Assembly (NCBI GenBank): GCA_000733355.1
Contig: JNVV01000040.1
Location: forward strand, 50,523 to 114,364
Source of the DNA: Falciphora oryzae
Lineage: Eukaryota; Ascomycota; Sordariomycetes; Magnaporthales; Magnaporthaceae
Direction: 5' to 3'
DNA length: 63,842 nt
Program-made: the position numbers and the translations under genes
Part shown: piece by piece, positions 11,801 through 22,724 of the stretch
Position numbering within the stretch: position 1 is the stretch's first letter
How the letters are laid out: every line of letters starts with the position of its first letter
The notes under the pieces: model-generated
The model's database searches: none
What the model saw: the letters and a program-made list of their open reading frames with translations, nothing else
What the model was told of the DNA's origin: nothing

Positions 11801-14800
11801 GCCGCTCTCGTTGGTAAAGATACGGCGGGGCACGAACTGAAAGCGGGCATGCCTCGATATTGACCGAATGACGACGTTTTTCCGCTGGTCGAGGCCGAAA
11901 TGCACCTCTTGGTCGTAAACGCAGGTTGCCAGTCGGTGCGTCATTCCGTGCATTCCCGACGGATACGTCAGGAGATTCTGGTTACCAAACAGGGCCCTGA
12001 CATCCGGGCTATTGCGGATCTCGAGGGGAAGTTTCCCACGAGCCTTTCCGTCGACCAACAAGTGGCCTTCGACGAAATTGCAGTAAACGGCCTGGCTGGA
12101 GCCGAAAGGATGGCGACTACTACCGGCTTCCTGCCCTGCCGTGCAGCCGACAGCCCAGCGATCGTGGGAAGGGAGGATCTTCCACGAAAAAATGAGGTCG
12201 TCGTCGGTGGGAGCGTCGCTTGCGCCCACTAGCCTTCCTAACCAGCTGGCACCGACACCCCTGCCGACGGCGGCAGGGTGGGCCACGACGGATCGTCGCA
12301 GGAGAGGCGCGAGGCGGTATGCGGCCTTAGCATCGCGCATGAGCGCATGCTTTTCCATGGGAGGGAGCTGGTCGATATCGACCCTAATGCTCTCCTGCAA
12401 GGCCACCGACGCCTGGATCCAGAACGCCAGCTGCTCCGGCTCCAAAGTGTAATCTTTGTCGGCCGCCAAATCGGCGTACAAGCCAAACGTGCGCCGGCAT
12501 AGAAGGCCTGCCCACAAACAATACCCCGACGACCGCTACGCTGCGCCCCCGTCTGTGGTTGTGCGGACTTGCTTGCCAAGCTGGACGGTCCAACCAAAAA
12601 AAGCCCTCCTCGCCGTCTCGAAAAGTGCCTGCGCACGCTAGCGTCCTGTGTCATCTGAAGCCAGCTGGTAAATGCGCAAGCCCAGCGTGACGAGCAGCTC
12701 CATGCACTGGTGCTCCCTCCAGTTTGTCAGGATGCTCACAATGCGCTTCTGGATGCACTCTGACAGCCTCTCGACAAACCCGGGCTCCCTGAAACACACA
12801 TGCACCTCCCGCAAAACATCGTCCCCCAGCCGCGGGCCGGCCTGGACGGCCAGCTGGGACACCAGCTTTGTTGTCTCCTCGCTGCTGAAGTTGAGGCTTG
12901 ACGAGCCCAGCTGGACCAGCACCTGGGCCCAGCGGCGAGTCGTGCCGGATAGCAATTCCTGGTGTGCAGCAAACTCGTGGCTCGACGAGTCGGGTGGGCA
13001 CTCGCTGCGGTTCGCCTGGACCTCGTAGGATGAGGGTCCGTCGACGCGTGGTGGCGGGTGACAAACAGCCGGCAACACTGTCGAACGGAGTGCCTGGGGG
13101 ACATGAACGCCGCAGAGGTGCTGTAGCGTCAACTTCTCGGTAAGGTCCTTGACCCAAATCTTGGAGTCTTGGTCGTACAGCTCGAATCTAGCGCCTAGGG
13201 GGAGAAGCACGTCCTTCTTGGCCACTTTGCCGTTGGAGAACTTGTAGTGCGTGTCGGTGAAGCACTTGATAGGGGACGCAAGCGTGATCTTTTGCGTCCG
13301 ACCAGTTGTATGTTGCCTAAGCGGCGTCTCCCCCAGCAGCTTCTCTGGATTTTTGGAGGTTATGGGCCGACTAGGGTGCGCAAGCGTGCTGAGGATTCGC
13401 CAGGTCGTGTCCCGGTAAATGGCGAGATGGGCTGGGATGGCCAGTTCAAACAGCACAGTCGAGCGGGCCGGCTCACGCTTGGGGAGATGCTCCTCGAATA
13501 CTTCGAGCGTCAGGCGTTTCCGAATCCGCCCGTGCCAACACCTCTTGCACCCTCGAACGTCTCGCTGCCCATCGACATACGAGCACCGGCAGGTGCCACT
13601 GGAGAACGCCGAGGTATGCTCGTCATACTGGTGGCACAGATTGGTCCACTCCAGCTCCTTCTCTCGCTTTCGAGCGTCGGAAACAGACTGGACGTAGGCA
13701 CCATGGGCTCGCGCTGCAGTCGATTGTGATGTATAGCGAACCGCAAGGGACGTGTTATCGACAACTTGAAAGATATTGCCGAGTCGAGCTTCTGAACGTC
13801 GACTGTCCAAGTAGGTCTGCATCTCCTGCAGGCGGTGCATGTCGCACATATTGGGCAGCTGAAGGACGTCAAAGATCTCAGGGCCAAAGGCAGGAGCATA
13901 ATCCTTGAGCAGTGGGCACGCCGTAATGGCAGCCTTGTCGAGCTGTGTCCATAGGGAAAAGATCGCCAACACCCTGGAGCTCTGATGAACGGGATCTCCA
14001 TCGTACAAGACACCTGTACTCGTGAAAAGCTCGTCGATGAGATGAGCAACATGTTGGCACTGCGCATCCATGCTCGAATGCAGAATCTCCGGCGCTTTCC
14101 GGCCACTCTCGATGGCGGCAAGATGAAAAGCCTTGTCTGTGAAGTCTTGAGATCGCTGGATAGCCGCGTCGAGCGGACGAGGGAGATCGAGCGACGGGGC
14201 GGCGACGCGGGGTGGGACCTGGAAGGCCAGCAAACTGTCCATGTACGCCCCACTGTTGGGTAGAGAGAGCCGGAGAGAGCTCTCGTCAGCGTAGCCGGGG
14301 AGTCGTGGAGTGGCGAGCTTCGTCTTGTGCTTGAAAAGCCCCCAAGCCTTCTCAACCTGGCTGGTGGCACCTTCGACGGCGTTTCGGACAAGATGACGGA
14401 TGGAAGCCAAGTGAGCTCTGCAGGCCTCCATGCTCGACGGCTGCATCTGCTCCAAGTCCATCTCCAGCTTAGCCATACGCCGACACAGCTTGGCCCGGAG
14501 GGTGATAGTCAGGTCAGGCGGGAGCGGGCCGGCCGAGTCCTTCAGGAGCTGGGCCAACAAGACGGCCATGAGGCACTTGTACGCAAACTGGCCCTTGCTC
14601 TCGCCAAGGACCAGGGCCAGCTGACGCCTGGTCGCAACGCGGAGGACAAGCCAAAAGGGTAGTCGACGCCAGGGTTGGTTGGAATTGTGCATGTTCACGT
14701 CGTCTCGCACGTGCTTCCGCAGCAGCCGTGGCGGCTGCCTGGCTTCGCCAACGGCCTCGAGGACCGACATCAGCATCTCGGTGACGAGCGCAGGGTCGGA

Positions 14801-15481
14801 CGTGTCGCGCTCCTCGGCGACCGATTGACCGGCCTTGGTCGCCTGCGCCTTGAGGGTGCGAAGCGACTCCATGCTGGCCTGCTCGAGGAAGCTGGCCAGG
14901 CACTGCTGGAAGCAAGGGTCCTGGAAGTCCTCGGAGGCGAGGCGGCACGAACGTCCGGGAAAGTCCCACTCGAGCACTCGCGGGGTGGCGAGGACAGCTG
15001 TGGTTGTCGGCGAAGCCTCAAAGGCCTCGATCACGATCTCGTCGTCGCTGTTGCTATTGATCACACCGGCGTCAATATTTAAAAAAAAAAAAAAAAAAGA
15101 CCCCAAGGAGATGCATTGCTTGATCAAGAAGTGCAGACGACGGCAAGCTTACTAATTCTTCTCGGCCCAAACAAGGAGGGCCGCGTTCTGAGGGACGAGA
15201 TGGAGCACTAGCATGTGACCTGGCTCGAGGTGTTGGAAATGGGCCAGCAGGCCGGCCCGATCGAGGCTCCCCGACTGGTGCAGCACCTGACAGGCGTCTA
15301 GCGAAACCTGGAGCGTCTGAAAAGCGGCGGACCAGGGAGTTTGCGCGTGCGAGGCTGCCGTATAGCAAGCATCACTCATCCGAGCGAGCACGTCGTACGA
15401 CGCCTGTGCCTCGTCCTCGTCCAGCCCCCCGGGCACCCTGGGAGGGAGGACGAGGTGGTTGAAGACGGCACGCAGAGCCAT
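5805..15481 (-). pseudogene. Giant DUF6606/DUF3638/DUF3645-type protein with three in-frame TAG codons
   Basis: Exons 15481-15153, 15053-7261, 7178-6406 and 6329-5805 give 3,140 codons, the usual size of this family of very large eukaryotic proteins with a helicase-like ATPase fold (often labelled ubiquitinyl hydrolase in databases, unproven). The N terminus has the DUF6606 pattern (AVFNHLVLPPRVPGG; later DTSDPALVTEML and WRRLPFWLVLRV). Near residue 2,090 there is a P-loop-like MNMGKGKTSVIVPM and near 2,215 a DE box (DVLDECD), typical of DUF3638. DUF3645-type sequence follows (QAAMRLRQLG across the second intron). The start at 15481 gives a short N terminus in AACATGG context. All introns have canonical ends and preserve phase. 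The frame is broken only by TAG at 12640-12638, 12538-12536 and 10372-10370 (codons about 915, 949, 1671), each followed by C. It is either recently inactivated or read through. Confidence 0.8.
15054..15152 (-). other. Intron 1 of the giant gene, with poly-T tract
   Basis: The donor is GTAAGC (at 15152) and the acceptor is CAATAG (ending 15054). The intron contains an 18-base T run on the sense strand (A run at 15081-15098) just before the acceptor. Splicing joins ...WAEKNY to NSDDEIVIE. Confidence 0.75.
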
Positions 15482-15848
15482 GTTGGCTGCTACGGCTCGC
15501 TGAAAGTCGGCGGGTACGTTGAGTTGTGTCGTGGTTACAAGAAATACAGCATGTAGTAAAGCAGGTTGGTTGTGGGAGACAGGTGGTGTATCAGAGGGAA
15601 GGGAGCGCGAACAGAAGATGGAAGGTGTGGGAGTGGTGGGGGTGGCACAGAAAAAGAAAAGAGGAGGAAAGAAATAGAAACCCGTGGCGGATACCAAATT
15701 TTTCCAGGCAGAAGAGCAGGGCGGGAGCCGGGTGGGAGCCAGGCCAGCGTGAGGACGGGTTGAGGATGGAGTGAGGGCAAACCGACACACGACGGCGGAA
15801 GGCTGCAGGGTCCGTGTGGTGCATATCCTTGGATACTGTGCTCCCTTC

Positions 15849-15965
15849 CCCGTCCTCATATCAACAATAGCAGACGCTAGTGTCCTTTCTCCGTTCTTGT
15901 ATCAACAATAGCAAGCTCTACGCACCTTTCTCCGTTCTTATATCAACAATGGATAGCAAACGCTA
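15849..15965. repeat. ~41-bp imperfect tandem repeat, three units
   Basis: The core TATCAACAAT recurs at 15859, 15900 and 15941, a 41-base period. Each is preceded by a CC(G)T-C/T-TCT block such as CTTTCTCCGTTCTT, and the first two are followed by AGCA. Confidence 0.7.
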
Positions 15966-16120
15966 CAAAATCTACAGCCGGAACAGCTGGCACAAGAAAT
16001 ATCTGGAATACTGGCTGGCAGTCCCACTACACTGGGCCGTAGCAAAGTCTAGCGGAGCAAACAAATGCTCATCGCCTCGGCGCAGCTTCCAGCCTTTCTG
16101 GAATCCGGAACCTGGAAAGG

Positions 16121-16184
16121 GCCACTGCCGCAAAAGAGACGCCGTCTATACTAAAATGGTGTAAGCAGGACATGCGGCAGTGGC
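16121..16184. repeat. 12-bp inverted repeat
   Basis: GCCACTGCCGCA (16121-16132) and its exact reverse complement (16173-16184) are separated by 40 bases. This could form a hairpin or be part of an old small element; no coding context. Confidence 0.5.
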
Positions 16185-16465
16185 AGTACTTGAAGGGACG
16201 GTTCACGGGAGCCGTTGCAAAGCAGAACGAATGCAATACCTGAGGGGGTCCACAACGAAGAACCACCAGGTAATAGTTTCAGTCGCTTAAACTAAATGCT
16301 TGAGTAAAAGTAGAACGCATGCAATAATGGTCTTGATGGCTTGAACTAACGGTTACACGAGCTTGGTAGTGCCCGAGCCAAGGCCGGGCACGTGGCGTTG
16401 TGGCTGAAAGGTCAAGGAGGTCCTTGTGGCTGCGAAGCTCTCACTTTGTAAAGCGGGCAGCAAGG

Positions 16466-16500
16466 GACCAAGGGACGCAAGGGACGCAAGGGACCTCAGA
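16466..16500 (+). repeat. 9-bp tandem repeat GGGACSCAA next to transposon
   Basis: Four consecutive units (GGGACCAA, GGGACGCAA twice, GGGACCTCA) end eight bases before the left TA duplication of the transposon. Confidence 0.65.
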
Positions 16501-16508
16501 TAAGCGTA

Positions 16509-16691
16509 CTTGTGCGGGCTCAAAACGCCGTCGCACGAACCGGCCCTGTCGGGGGTTAGTGCGGGAGCGCGATCTGACGTTTTCTCAGCGATCTGACGTT
16601 TTTCGGTACATAGATTCTACGGTTATTTGTTAGCAATCCGATGTAGCCTCAAATAAATGCATCCCCCGCCCAACTGCATCACGCACGGGCC
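16509..16691 (+). repeat. Left terminal inverted repeat of the transposon
   Basis: About 183 bp, matching the reverse complement of 19307-19490 with few differences, mainly around 16618-16640. It contains the 14-base motif CGATCTGACGTTTT twice (16570-16583 and 16589-16602), 19 bases apart. Confidence 0.85.
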
Positions 16692-16788
16692 GCACCGGCC
16701 ATGGACCCCTGTTGATCGAGTTAAAGGGAATCGTGCAAATGCATCAGATTAACCGAAAAAGAAGCTATTCACACCAAACCCGGGTCAA

Positions 16789-19144
16789 TCAGATCTCTAG
16801 ATCAACTTTTTCGTCCTCGCCAGAGCCGTCTGAGCCTGAAGTGACGCCCTCTTCGGCTTCCGTGCCCTCTACAGAAGAGATCTCGTACGGCTCGTCAGTA
16901 TATCTGCCCGCCTTTTTGGCGGGCAGGGCGTGATCCGGGCCGTATTTCTCACGCCAATAGAAGCGCATTACCTTCCTCACCGTGCCCTCGTCTCGAGCCG
17001 TCATCTGCCACGGCGTGTAGGGCGAGAGTTCCTTTGCCGGCTGCTAGTCGGGAGGAAGCCAGACGTCGTTTTCGCTTCTGCTAGATTGCATGCGGGCAAG
17101 AAGCAGTGCCTCGTCGTAGAGCTCGTAGTATCTATCGTTGCGCTCTCGCCGTTGTTGCCAGTACCGGTCTAAGAGCGTGCCCTCGTTTCGGAGGGCGTCT
17201 TTTTGTGGGCGCACCAAAGCCGTGATCTCGTTCCGCTTGATTTTATCTGCCCGCATGCGCGCGCGCAGTTGCTTGAGCCGCGTGCCCTCTTCCCGCTTGT
17301 ATTCTCGCAGCCAACGGTGGAAGATACGAGACTCGGTCTTCAGATCTTTGCCTCGGAGGCGCCTCTTCTCGCGCCGTTAAAGCGCCAGGCGGGCGTTGTT
17401 GTCGTTGATCGCGCGGAGACGGGCGTCATCTACCGTGATCGGGCCGATCTTGGTGACGAGGCGGTTCAAGGACGACCTCTTCTTGCGCTCAACGTCAGCC
17501 TCTTTCTGCCGACGGAGCTCCTCGATTGCGCGGGCGCCCGCGAGAATCGCAGCGTGAGAGGCTTTTTTCATCTTAGCGAAGACGTGAAGCATCGTGGGTG
17601 ACACCGGCCGGCCCGACCGGCTCGAAGAGTGCAGGCGCTCTTCGAGCCAATCTTCGAAGGTAATAATATCGCTCAGATCTAGCGACGGCGTAGTCGCTTC
17701 TTTCCAGCTACGAGCCATCAAAATAGGCGACGGCGTTCTTTCTGGCGCTCGAATCTCGTTATCTTCGTCGAAAAGAGAAACGGTGAACAGGCTGTGGCGT
17801 TCAAGCCGGCGGAGTTGATCTGTGGCATTTGGGATATACCCGACTTTCCTAGTCACAACCGTATCAGATTTGGCTGAAGTCAGCGGATCTTCGAGATTAT
17901 CAAGCACGAGATCCGGATTGAACGGCTCGAGCCCGCACTTCGCCCACGCTGATCTGACGTTGCTGACTTTGAACGCTCGCCGGCGCATGTTTTTGAGGCC
18001 ATCTAGGAACTCCGGGCGGTCGTAGTCGACGGCGCCAGCTTCAATCTGCCGACCAAGGTCTCGCTGATGCGCCGCCTTATACGAGGAGAAAATGCCAACG
18101 TCGAGAGGCTGCAGCTTGTGGGTTGTATGCGGCGGCAAAGGAAGAAGTACAACCCGCTCTTGTTGGCACCGCTGCCAGAAGGGAAGCGTCAGGTGAGAGC
18201 CGTGATTGTCGATTAAGAGGAGGCGATATTCGTCGGGCGCCACCGGTTTTGTGTGCTTAAGCCAGTGGGCTAACCAGTCTAGGGCAATCTGGTCGTCGGT
18301 CCAGCCGTTTTCGCTCGTGGTCAACACCGTATCCCGCTCGAGCGAGTTCATAATATGCTTGTGGGAAATATTAGTGCCGGCCATGATAAGGAACGGCGGG
18401 ATCGTCATGCCAGCGGCCGAGCAACTCTCGTTCACCGTAACGAGCGCCCGGTGATCCGGGTCGCTCTGGAAGAACGTCTCGATATCTGTATAGCACCAAA
18501 CAAAGCTTCCCTCGAACACGCCAACCCGGAAGCCAATCTCGTCGGCGTTCCAGACGTTCAGCGGCTGGATCCCGTGTTCGTCGATCGCCTGGATATACGA
18601 GTCGAACCACTCTCTCAAGATCAATCTATCTTGAGCCGCCCGCCTCTCGAACGCCCGCGGCTTGCCTCGTTGGCGTTTGAGGAGGTGCTTATGCTTGCCG
18701 AGCCACCGTTCGGCGTATTTTCTCGTGGCCTCGCTCGGCGGCGCCCTGGCTCGGTTCTCGAAAACGGTATTCATGGCTCGGTTGAGGGCGACGGCCGTAA
18801 CGCCGTTGCCTAGCACAGAAGAGGTAAATCAGCACTGGAATACACCCAAGCGAAGCTCAGCGTCGGCGGAGAGTTGGCTAACCTATCGAGTGCCTCCAGT
18901 TCGCCCACGCGAAAAGCGCCAGTTCTTCTGTATCGTCGAACAGCTTGTTTTGCCCGCCGTTATCTAGTTGCGAGCCGATTCCCTGTATGCGCCTCTGGAG
19001 CGTACGCGCGGGCACATTATAATGCCGGGCAGCGTGGGCGGCGTTCTTGAACCGGCCGGCACGGATATCTTGAATGGCGGCAGCAAAGCGAGCCTCGTTG
19101 AGTTGCGCTCTGTGGCGCTCTTCGTCGCTCCGTAACCTGGCCAT
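16789..19144 (-). pseudogene. Transposase of the DDE element, two in-frame stops
   Basis: Exon 1 is 19144-18883 and exon 2 starts at 18809 (intron GTTAGC...GCTAG, phase 1). Exon 1 has a psq-like helix-turn-helix (AAHAARHYNVPARTLQRRI). Exon 2 has the three acidic blocks of the DDE_1 family: NADEIGF, LLIDNHGSH and QPLDVGIFSSYKA, placed as in Fot1/pogo transposases. The frame reads to TAA at 17379-17377, about 564 residues. The same frame stays open beyond it, with a basic Lys/Arg/Glu-rich coiled-coil-like region, past a TAG at 17046-17044 to a stop at 16789, giving an ancestral product of about 760 codons. The contexts CTT-TAA and GAC-TAG fit C-to-T change of CAA and CAG. Confidence 0.82.
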
Positions 19145-19306
19145 TTTGGTGAGATCTGGGCGTGAAAAACCAGTCGGCTAACTGCAGATAACTCCAAGCA
19201 GTGCGGGCGGGCAGGCGGGTTGGCAGGCAGGCCGATTGCGATCACGATCCGACGCGTGGGTGCGCGAGAGTGCATTGCATTTAACAGTCACGCGTTAATT
19301 GTAATG

Positions 19307-19490
19307 GGCCCGTGCCTGATGCAGTTGGGCGTGCAATGCATTTATTTGAGGCTACATTTTTTTGCTAACAAATTGGGTGGGGATCTATGTACCGAAAAAA
19401 CGTCAGATCGCTGAGAAAACGTCAGATCGCGCTCCCGCACTAACCCCCGACAGGGCCGGTTCGTGCGACGGCGTTTTAAGCCCGCACAAG
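19307..19490 (-). repeat. Right terminal inverted repeat of the transposon
   Basis: The counterpart of the left repeat, with the paired motif AAAACGTCAGATCG at 19397-19410 and 19416-19429. The pair in each end is a candidate transposase-binding site (inference from position and duplication). Confidence 0.85.
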
Positions 19491-19545
19491 TATATCAACT
19501 CCTCCATTCGGCACGCCCTCCCCTCGCCTCTGGCAAGGCCCAGAC

Positions 19546-20467
19546 ATGGCTGCATCGCCAGGAATGGCCACCGAAGCACCTCAATACCTGGAAATCATCA
19601 ACCCGTCCTTACTTCACGATGTGCCGGGCCCTTCGTTCGCCCTCTTTCCCAAGCTCCCACCGGAGCTCAGACTGCGGGTCTGGGAAATGTCGCTCAAGTA
19701 CCACTGCGTGCTGGGAATCAACGTGGACGGGCCTCCTTTCGTACTCGAAGATTTGCGCGCCAGCGTCCGGGGGCAACAGCTGCACAACAAGCTGCTGCGT
19801 GTGAGTCGCGAGTCCCGTGACGCGGCGCTTCGCTTCTATCCCGTCCATGTCCCCATCCGGCTCCGCAAGTCGGAGAACCCGCACGAGCTGCCCGGGAAGA
19901 GAGGAATGCTCTACTTCAATCCCGAGCATTCGGGAGGTCCTGCCTGCTTCCCCGGCGTCCATGCCCGGAGCAGCCGCCGGCGCCGCCTCGACCGAGCTTG
20001 CAGAGACGCTCTCACGGCTGCGACAAATCATATGGGTCACCGAATCATTTGAGGGACGGACGATGGCATGGTGGAATCGCCCCTCGGCGGAAATCGGGGT
20101 CAGGTTCAACCACGCCATGCTGGTCAGTGGCGACGTGCTGCGCTTCGATCTGCTCGACCATGATCCGCTGCCCTGTAGTCCCTGGGGAGCTCACCCGCGA
20201 CACAGCATCCGCAGTGCAGTTTTGAGGAGGGAGGACTCGTGGCTCAAGGCGCAGCTGCGACACCACCGCATAACCGGGAGGCTCGCGGGGAAGGTGCCCA
20301 TCGAGGGACCGGCGGAGCTCGCGAGGGCGACGAGGCCCGCCGTCGGATTCTGGCTGTTTCCCGCCGACGCCCTGGGAGAGCCGACGGGGCAGGGACCAGC
20401 AGGCCCGTTGAGAATGTTTGACATGACGAGCCAGTGGCCCCAGCTGGCCTTGTCTCGACTTTTCTGA
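19546..20467 (+). pseudogene. 2EXR-domain protein gene, frameshifted
   Basis: From ATG 19546 the first frame encodes a 2EXR-type motif (FALFPKLPPELRLRVWEMSL), the F-box-like domain common in Pezizomycotina, then LLRVSRESRDAALRFY and MLYFNPE, all standard blocks of the family. After about 19930 that frame loses sense, and the expected continuation (STELAETLSRLRQIIWVTES, later FNHAMLVSGDVLRFDLLD) appears in the next frame up to 20467. A single one- or two-base indel between about 19920 and 19980 would explain this. The transposon ends 54 bp before the ATG, so the promoter is probably displaced as well. Function of intact members is unknown. Confidence 0.7.
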
Positions 20468-22724
20468 CCTCGGCCTTCTTCGAAAACAGAACTAGCTACC
20501 CAGCTTTGCTTGTGCATTTTGAACGCACGGCACGACAAACGAGCTCGATATCATCAACGCGCCCTCCTCCATCCTTGCCAGCGGCGGATTCGGGAAAGAT
20601 TTTTGCTGGAAGGAGACAGCTAATCTGGTATAAGCCGCCAAGCTTAGCTGTGCCGCTGTGGAAGGCTTACGGCGTCTGAGAAGGATCAATTCTTCCATCC
20701 AGTCTCCACATCGGTGCAGGTGCGCGCCTCGTTGCACAGCCGATTGCGCAACGTAGCTAATCGGTCCTCCACGGGAGGTCGTATCGGAAGGACCAGGCAG
20801 GCACTTACATAGCAGCTCAAGTTCGGTCTGGGGCCGGCTTATTCCTTTAATCCCTTTTCAGTCGGGCCCGAGGCGTCACGGTGGGGGCCGAATTGGTTGG
20901 CAGCTCATGGAGCGCAGGGGACCCCAAACCTGACACATGGATTGACGCTCGGGCCTCGATTGTCCACTGGAGAAGCACAGAACCAACAACCAAACGCCCT
21001 GGCTGGCAATTCCATGATCGCGACATGGAATGATTCCAACTAACTAATTTCCAGGACCCCGGGGGACGTCACGGGCAGACACGGCCTTTTGGAACGCACC
21101 GAGCGCCATTGCCGACCGTGTCGCGGGGTTTTGGGAAAAAGTCCGGTCACGCCCGTGTGCGGCACAGCTCGAAATGGCCGTCGTCATCGTCCGTCGTCTT
21201 GGCCACCCTCCTCCCTCAATTCCCCTCCCCGCCATCTATCTCGCAGCCGTAAATCTCCTCCACTCACATGCTGTCGAGCGAGCAAGCGATAGCGCCATCG
21301 CCTCTCGGGTACACGGAGCGAGGGGCCACAATGCTTTTGTGCGCGACATCGAGGTCGACAGCCGACAGAGCCTCCCCTGGCACCGTTTGGTGGCAGCCTG
21401 GAGGACTGCGCGCCCCTCGCCGAACCTCAACCGCGATCCAAACTGGCGGCCTAGGACGGATGCGTGCTAGGCCGGCAGCGAGCTGCTAAGTTTGGAAATC
21501 CCACCCCAATAGTGCCATCTCAGGCTTGTCATGGCCCGCCCGCGCGCCCACGTTGCACCGGCCTGAGGGTGTGCCATGCAAAATGCCCGTTGGCTGCCCG
21601 CCCGGGTCTTTCGCTGCTTGTGGCATGCAGCCCCGTCTTCTGCTGCTGCCCGGCCAATCACCGCGTTTTCGTCGCTCCTCCTCCCGCCCCGTGATTGGGG
21701 CCCTGTGGGGAAGGAAAAAACCCTTGGCGAGGGTGGTGCGTGAGAGCGAAGGTCTTGGCGGTGGTCTTGTACTCCGCTTGTCCCTCACACACACAAGTGG
21801 GCTTTTTTTTTTTTTTTTCCCCTTCCTCTTTTGCAGTGACAGCACAGAAAGAGCGGAGACTCGGGAGCAACTCCCTGGCGATATCGCTCCCGACGCTCTG
21901 GGCTTGCTTCAGCTCCTCCTCCTGCCTGTCCCTGTCCTTCCCTGCCCCTTCGAGTTGTGCCGGGCGCTGATCCGACAGTCGCCTAGGGCATGGAGATGAT
22001 CGACCTGCCAACATCAACACGCCTTTTCATCGTGGTTCAGCTTCATGATCCGCGGTTGCGAGCCGTGAAGAGTTTCACGGCCGATGCGCTCCCTGAATTT
22101 TACCTCAAGTCTCAGTGCCACCAGACGCTATGCCGCTGTTCTACGTGGCAGAATCCCCTCGCGGGTGCGAGCCCACCGCTCGGGGGCGCCGTCCCACAGC
22201 CTTACACGACACATGAGATGTCCTGCATCGAGCGGTTACATTGGCAGTGTCCGTTGGTTGCAAGTGTGGGCTGCCGCGACAAGGTCTCAGCCACTAGCCA
22301 TCGTGCCCCCCTGCAAACCTGCGCATAAGCAGTGTATTACACTCCACCACCCTCGCTCCCCCCTCCCTCTTATCTGGACTGTCTGCTCCGAGGGCCCGTC
22401 TCTGTCCAGCCCGTCTCTTTTCCACGCGAGGTGTGCATCTGTTGATCTCGTCTTCGTCCATCGCAGCAATCCAAGGGAGGGAAAAAAGAACAGGAAAAGA
22501 AGAGAGAGAGAGAGGAGGAGGAAAGCTACCCACGCGTCAGGATCGCAAAAGGGATCCTCCACATCCATAAACGGCTTCGGATACCTGCTTGGGTTCTTGC
22601 CCAACTGGCAGGGATAACCATCAGCTCTCCTCCCGGGCCCGGGCCATTTTCAGCGGCCCAAGGACCCGAAGTCGGTTACCGCCGACCACCTGCCTCCCGA
22701 TCATCCATCCTAAAGAGAGCTGCG
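20468..22724. other. Long intergenic upstream of the Cys-rich membrane protein
   Basis: No gene is seen. It contains a 16-base T run near 21807-21822 and a purine-rich GA tract at about 22478-22528. Short open frames are compositionally random. Confidence 0.5.

Larger units (their letters stand above)
15482..16508. other. Intergenic between the giant gene and the transposon
   Basis: This includes the giant gene's upstream region, a ~41-bp tandem repeat, a 12-bp inverted repeat and a 9-bp tandem repeat (listed separately). A 71-codon plus-strand frame from ATG 15950 is open but unrecognised and is not called a gene. Confidence 0.45.
16509..19490 (-). mobile_element. DDE (Fot1/pogo-like, Tc1-mariner superfamily) DNA transposon
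   Basis: A 2,982-bp element bounded by TA dinucleotides (16507-16508 and 19491-19492), the standard target duplication of this superfamily. It has long terminal inverted repeats of about 183 bp beginning CTTGTGCGGGCT. One transposase gene on the minus strand fills most of the interior, with a psq-type helix-turn-helix and a DDE domain. The coding frame carries two stop codons in its C-terminal third, so this copy is probably inactive, although the repeats are still well matched. It lies 54 bp upstream of the ATG of a 2EXR gene. Confidence 0.88.

Noticed and set aside
12596..12602. Apparent frameshift at a run of seven A (T on the sense strand) in the giant gene
   Set aside because: Counting codons from 12640 to 12517 shows the frame is continuous through the run; only the two TAG codons interrupt it.
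12530..12660. An intron that would remove two of the TAG codons
   Set aside because: No convincing donor of the GTRNGY kind is present, and the sequence between the stops still looks like the protein family (FETARRAFFGW, then LLCRRTFGLY).
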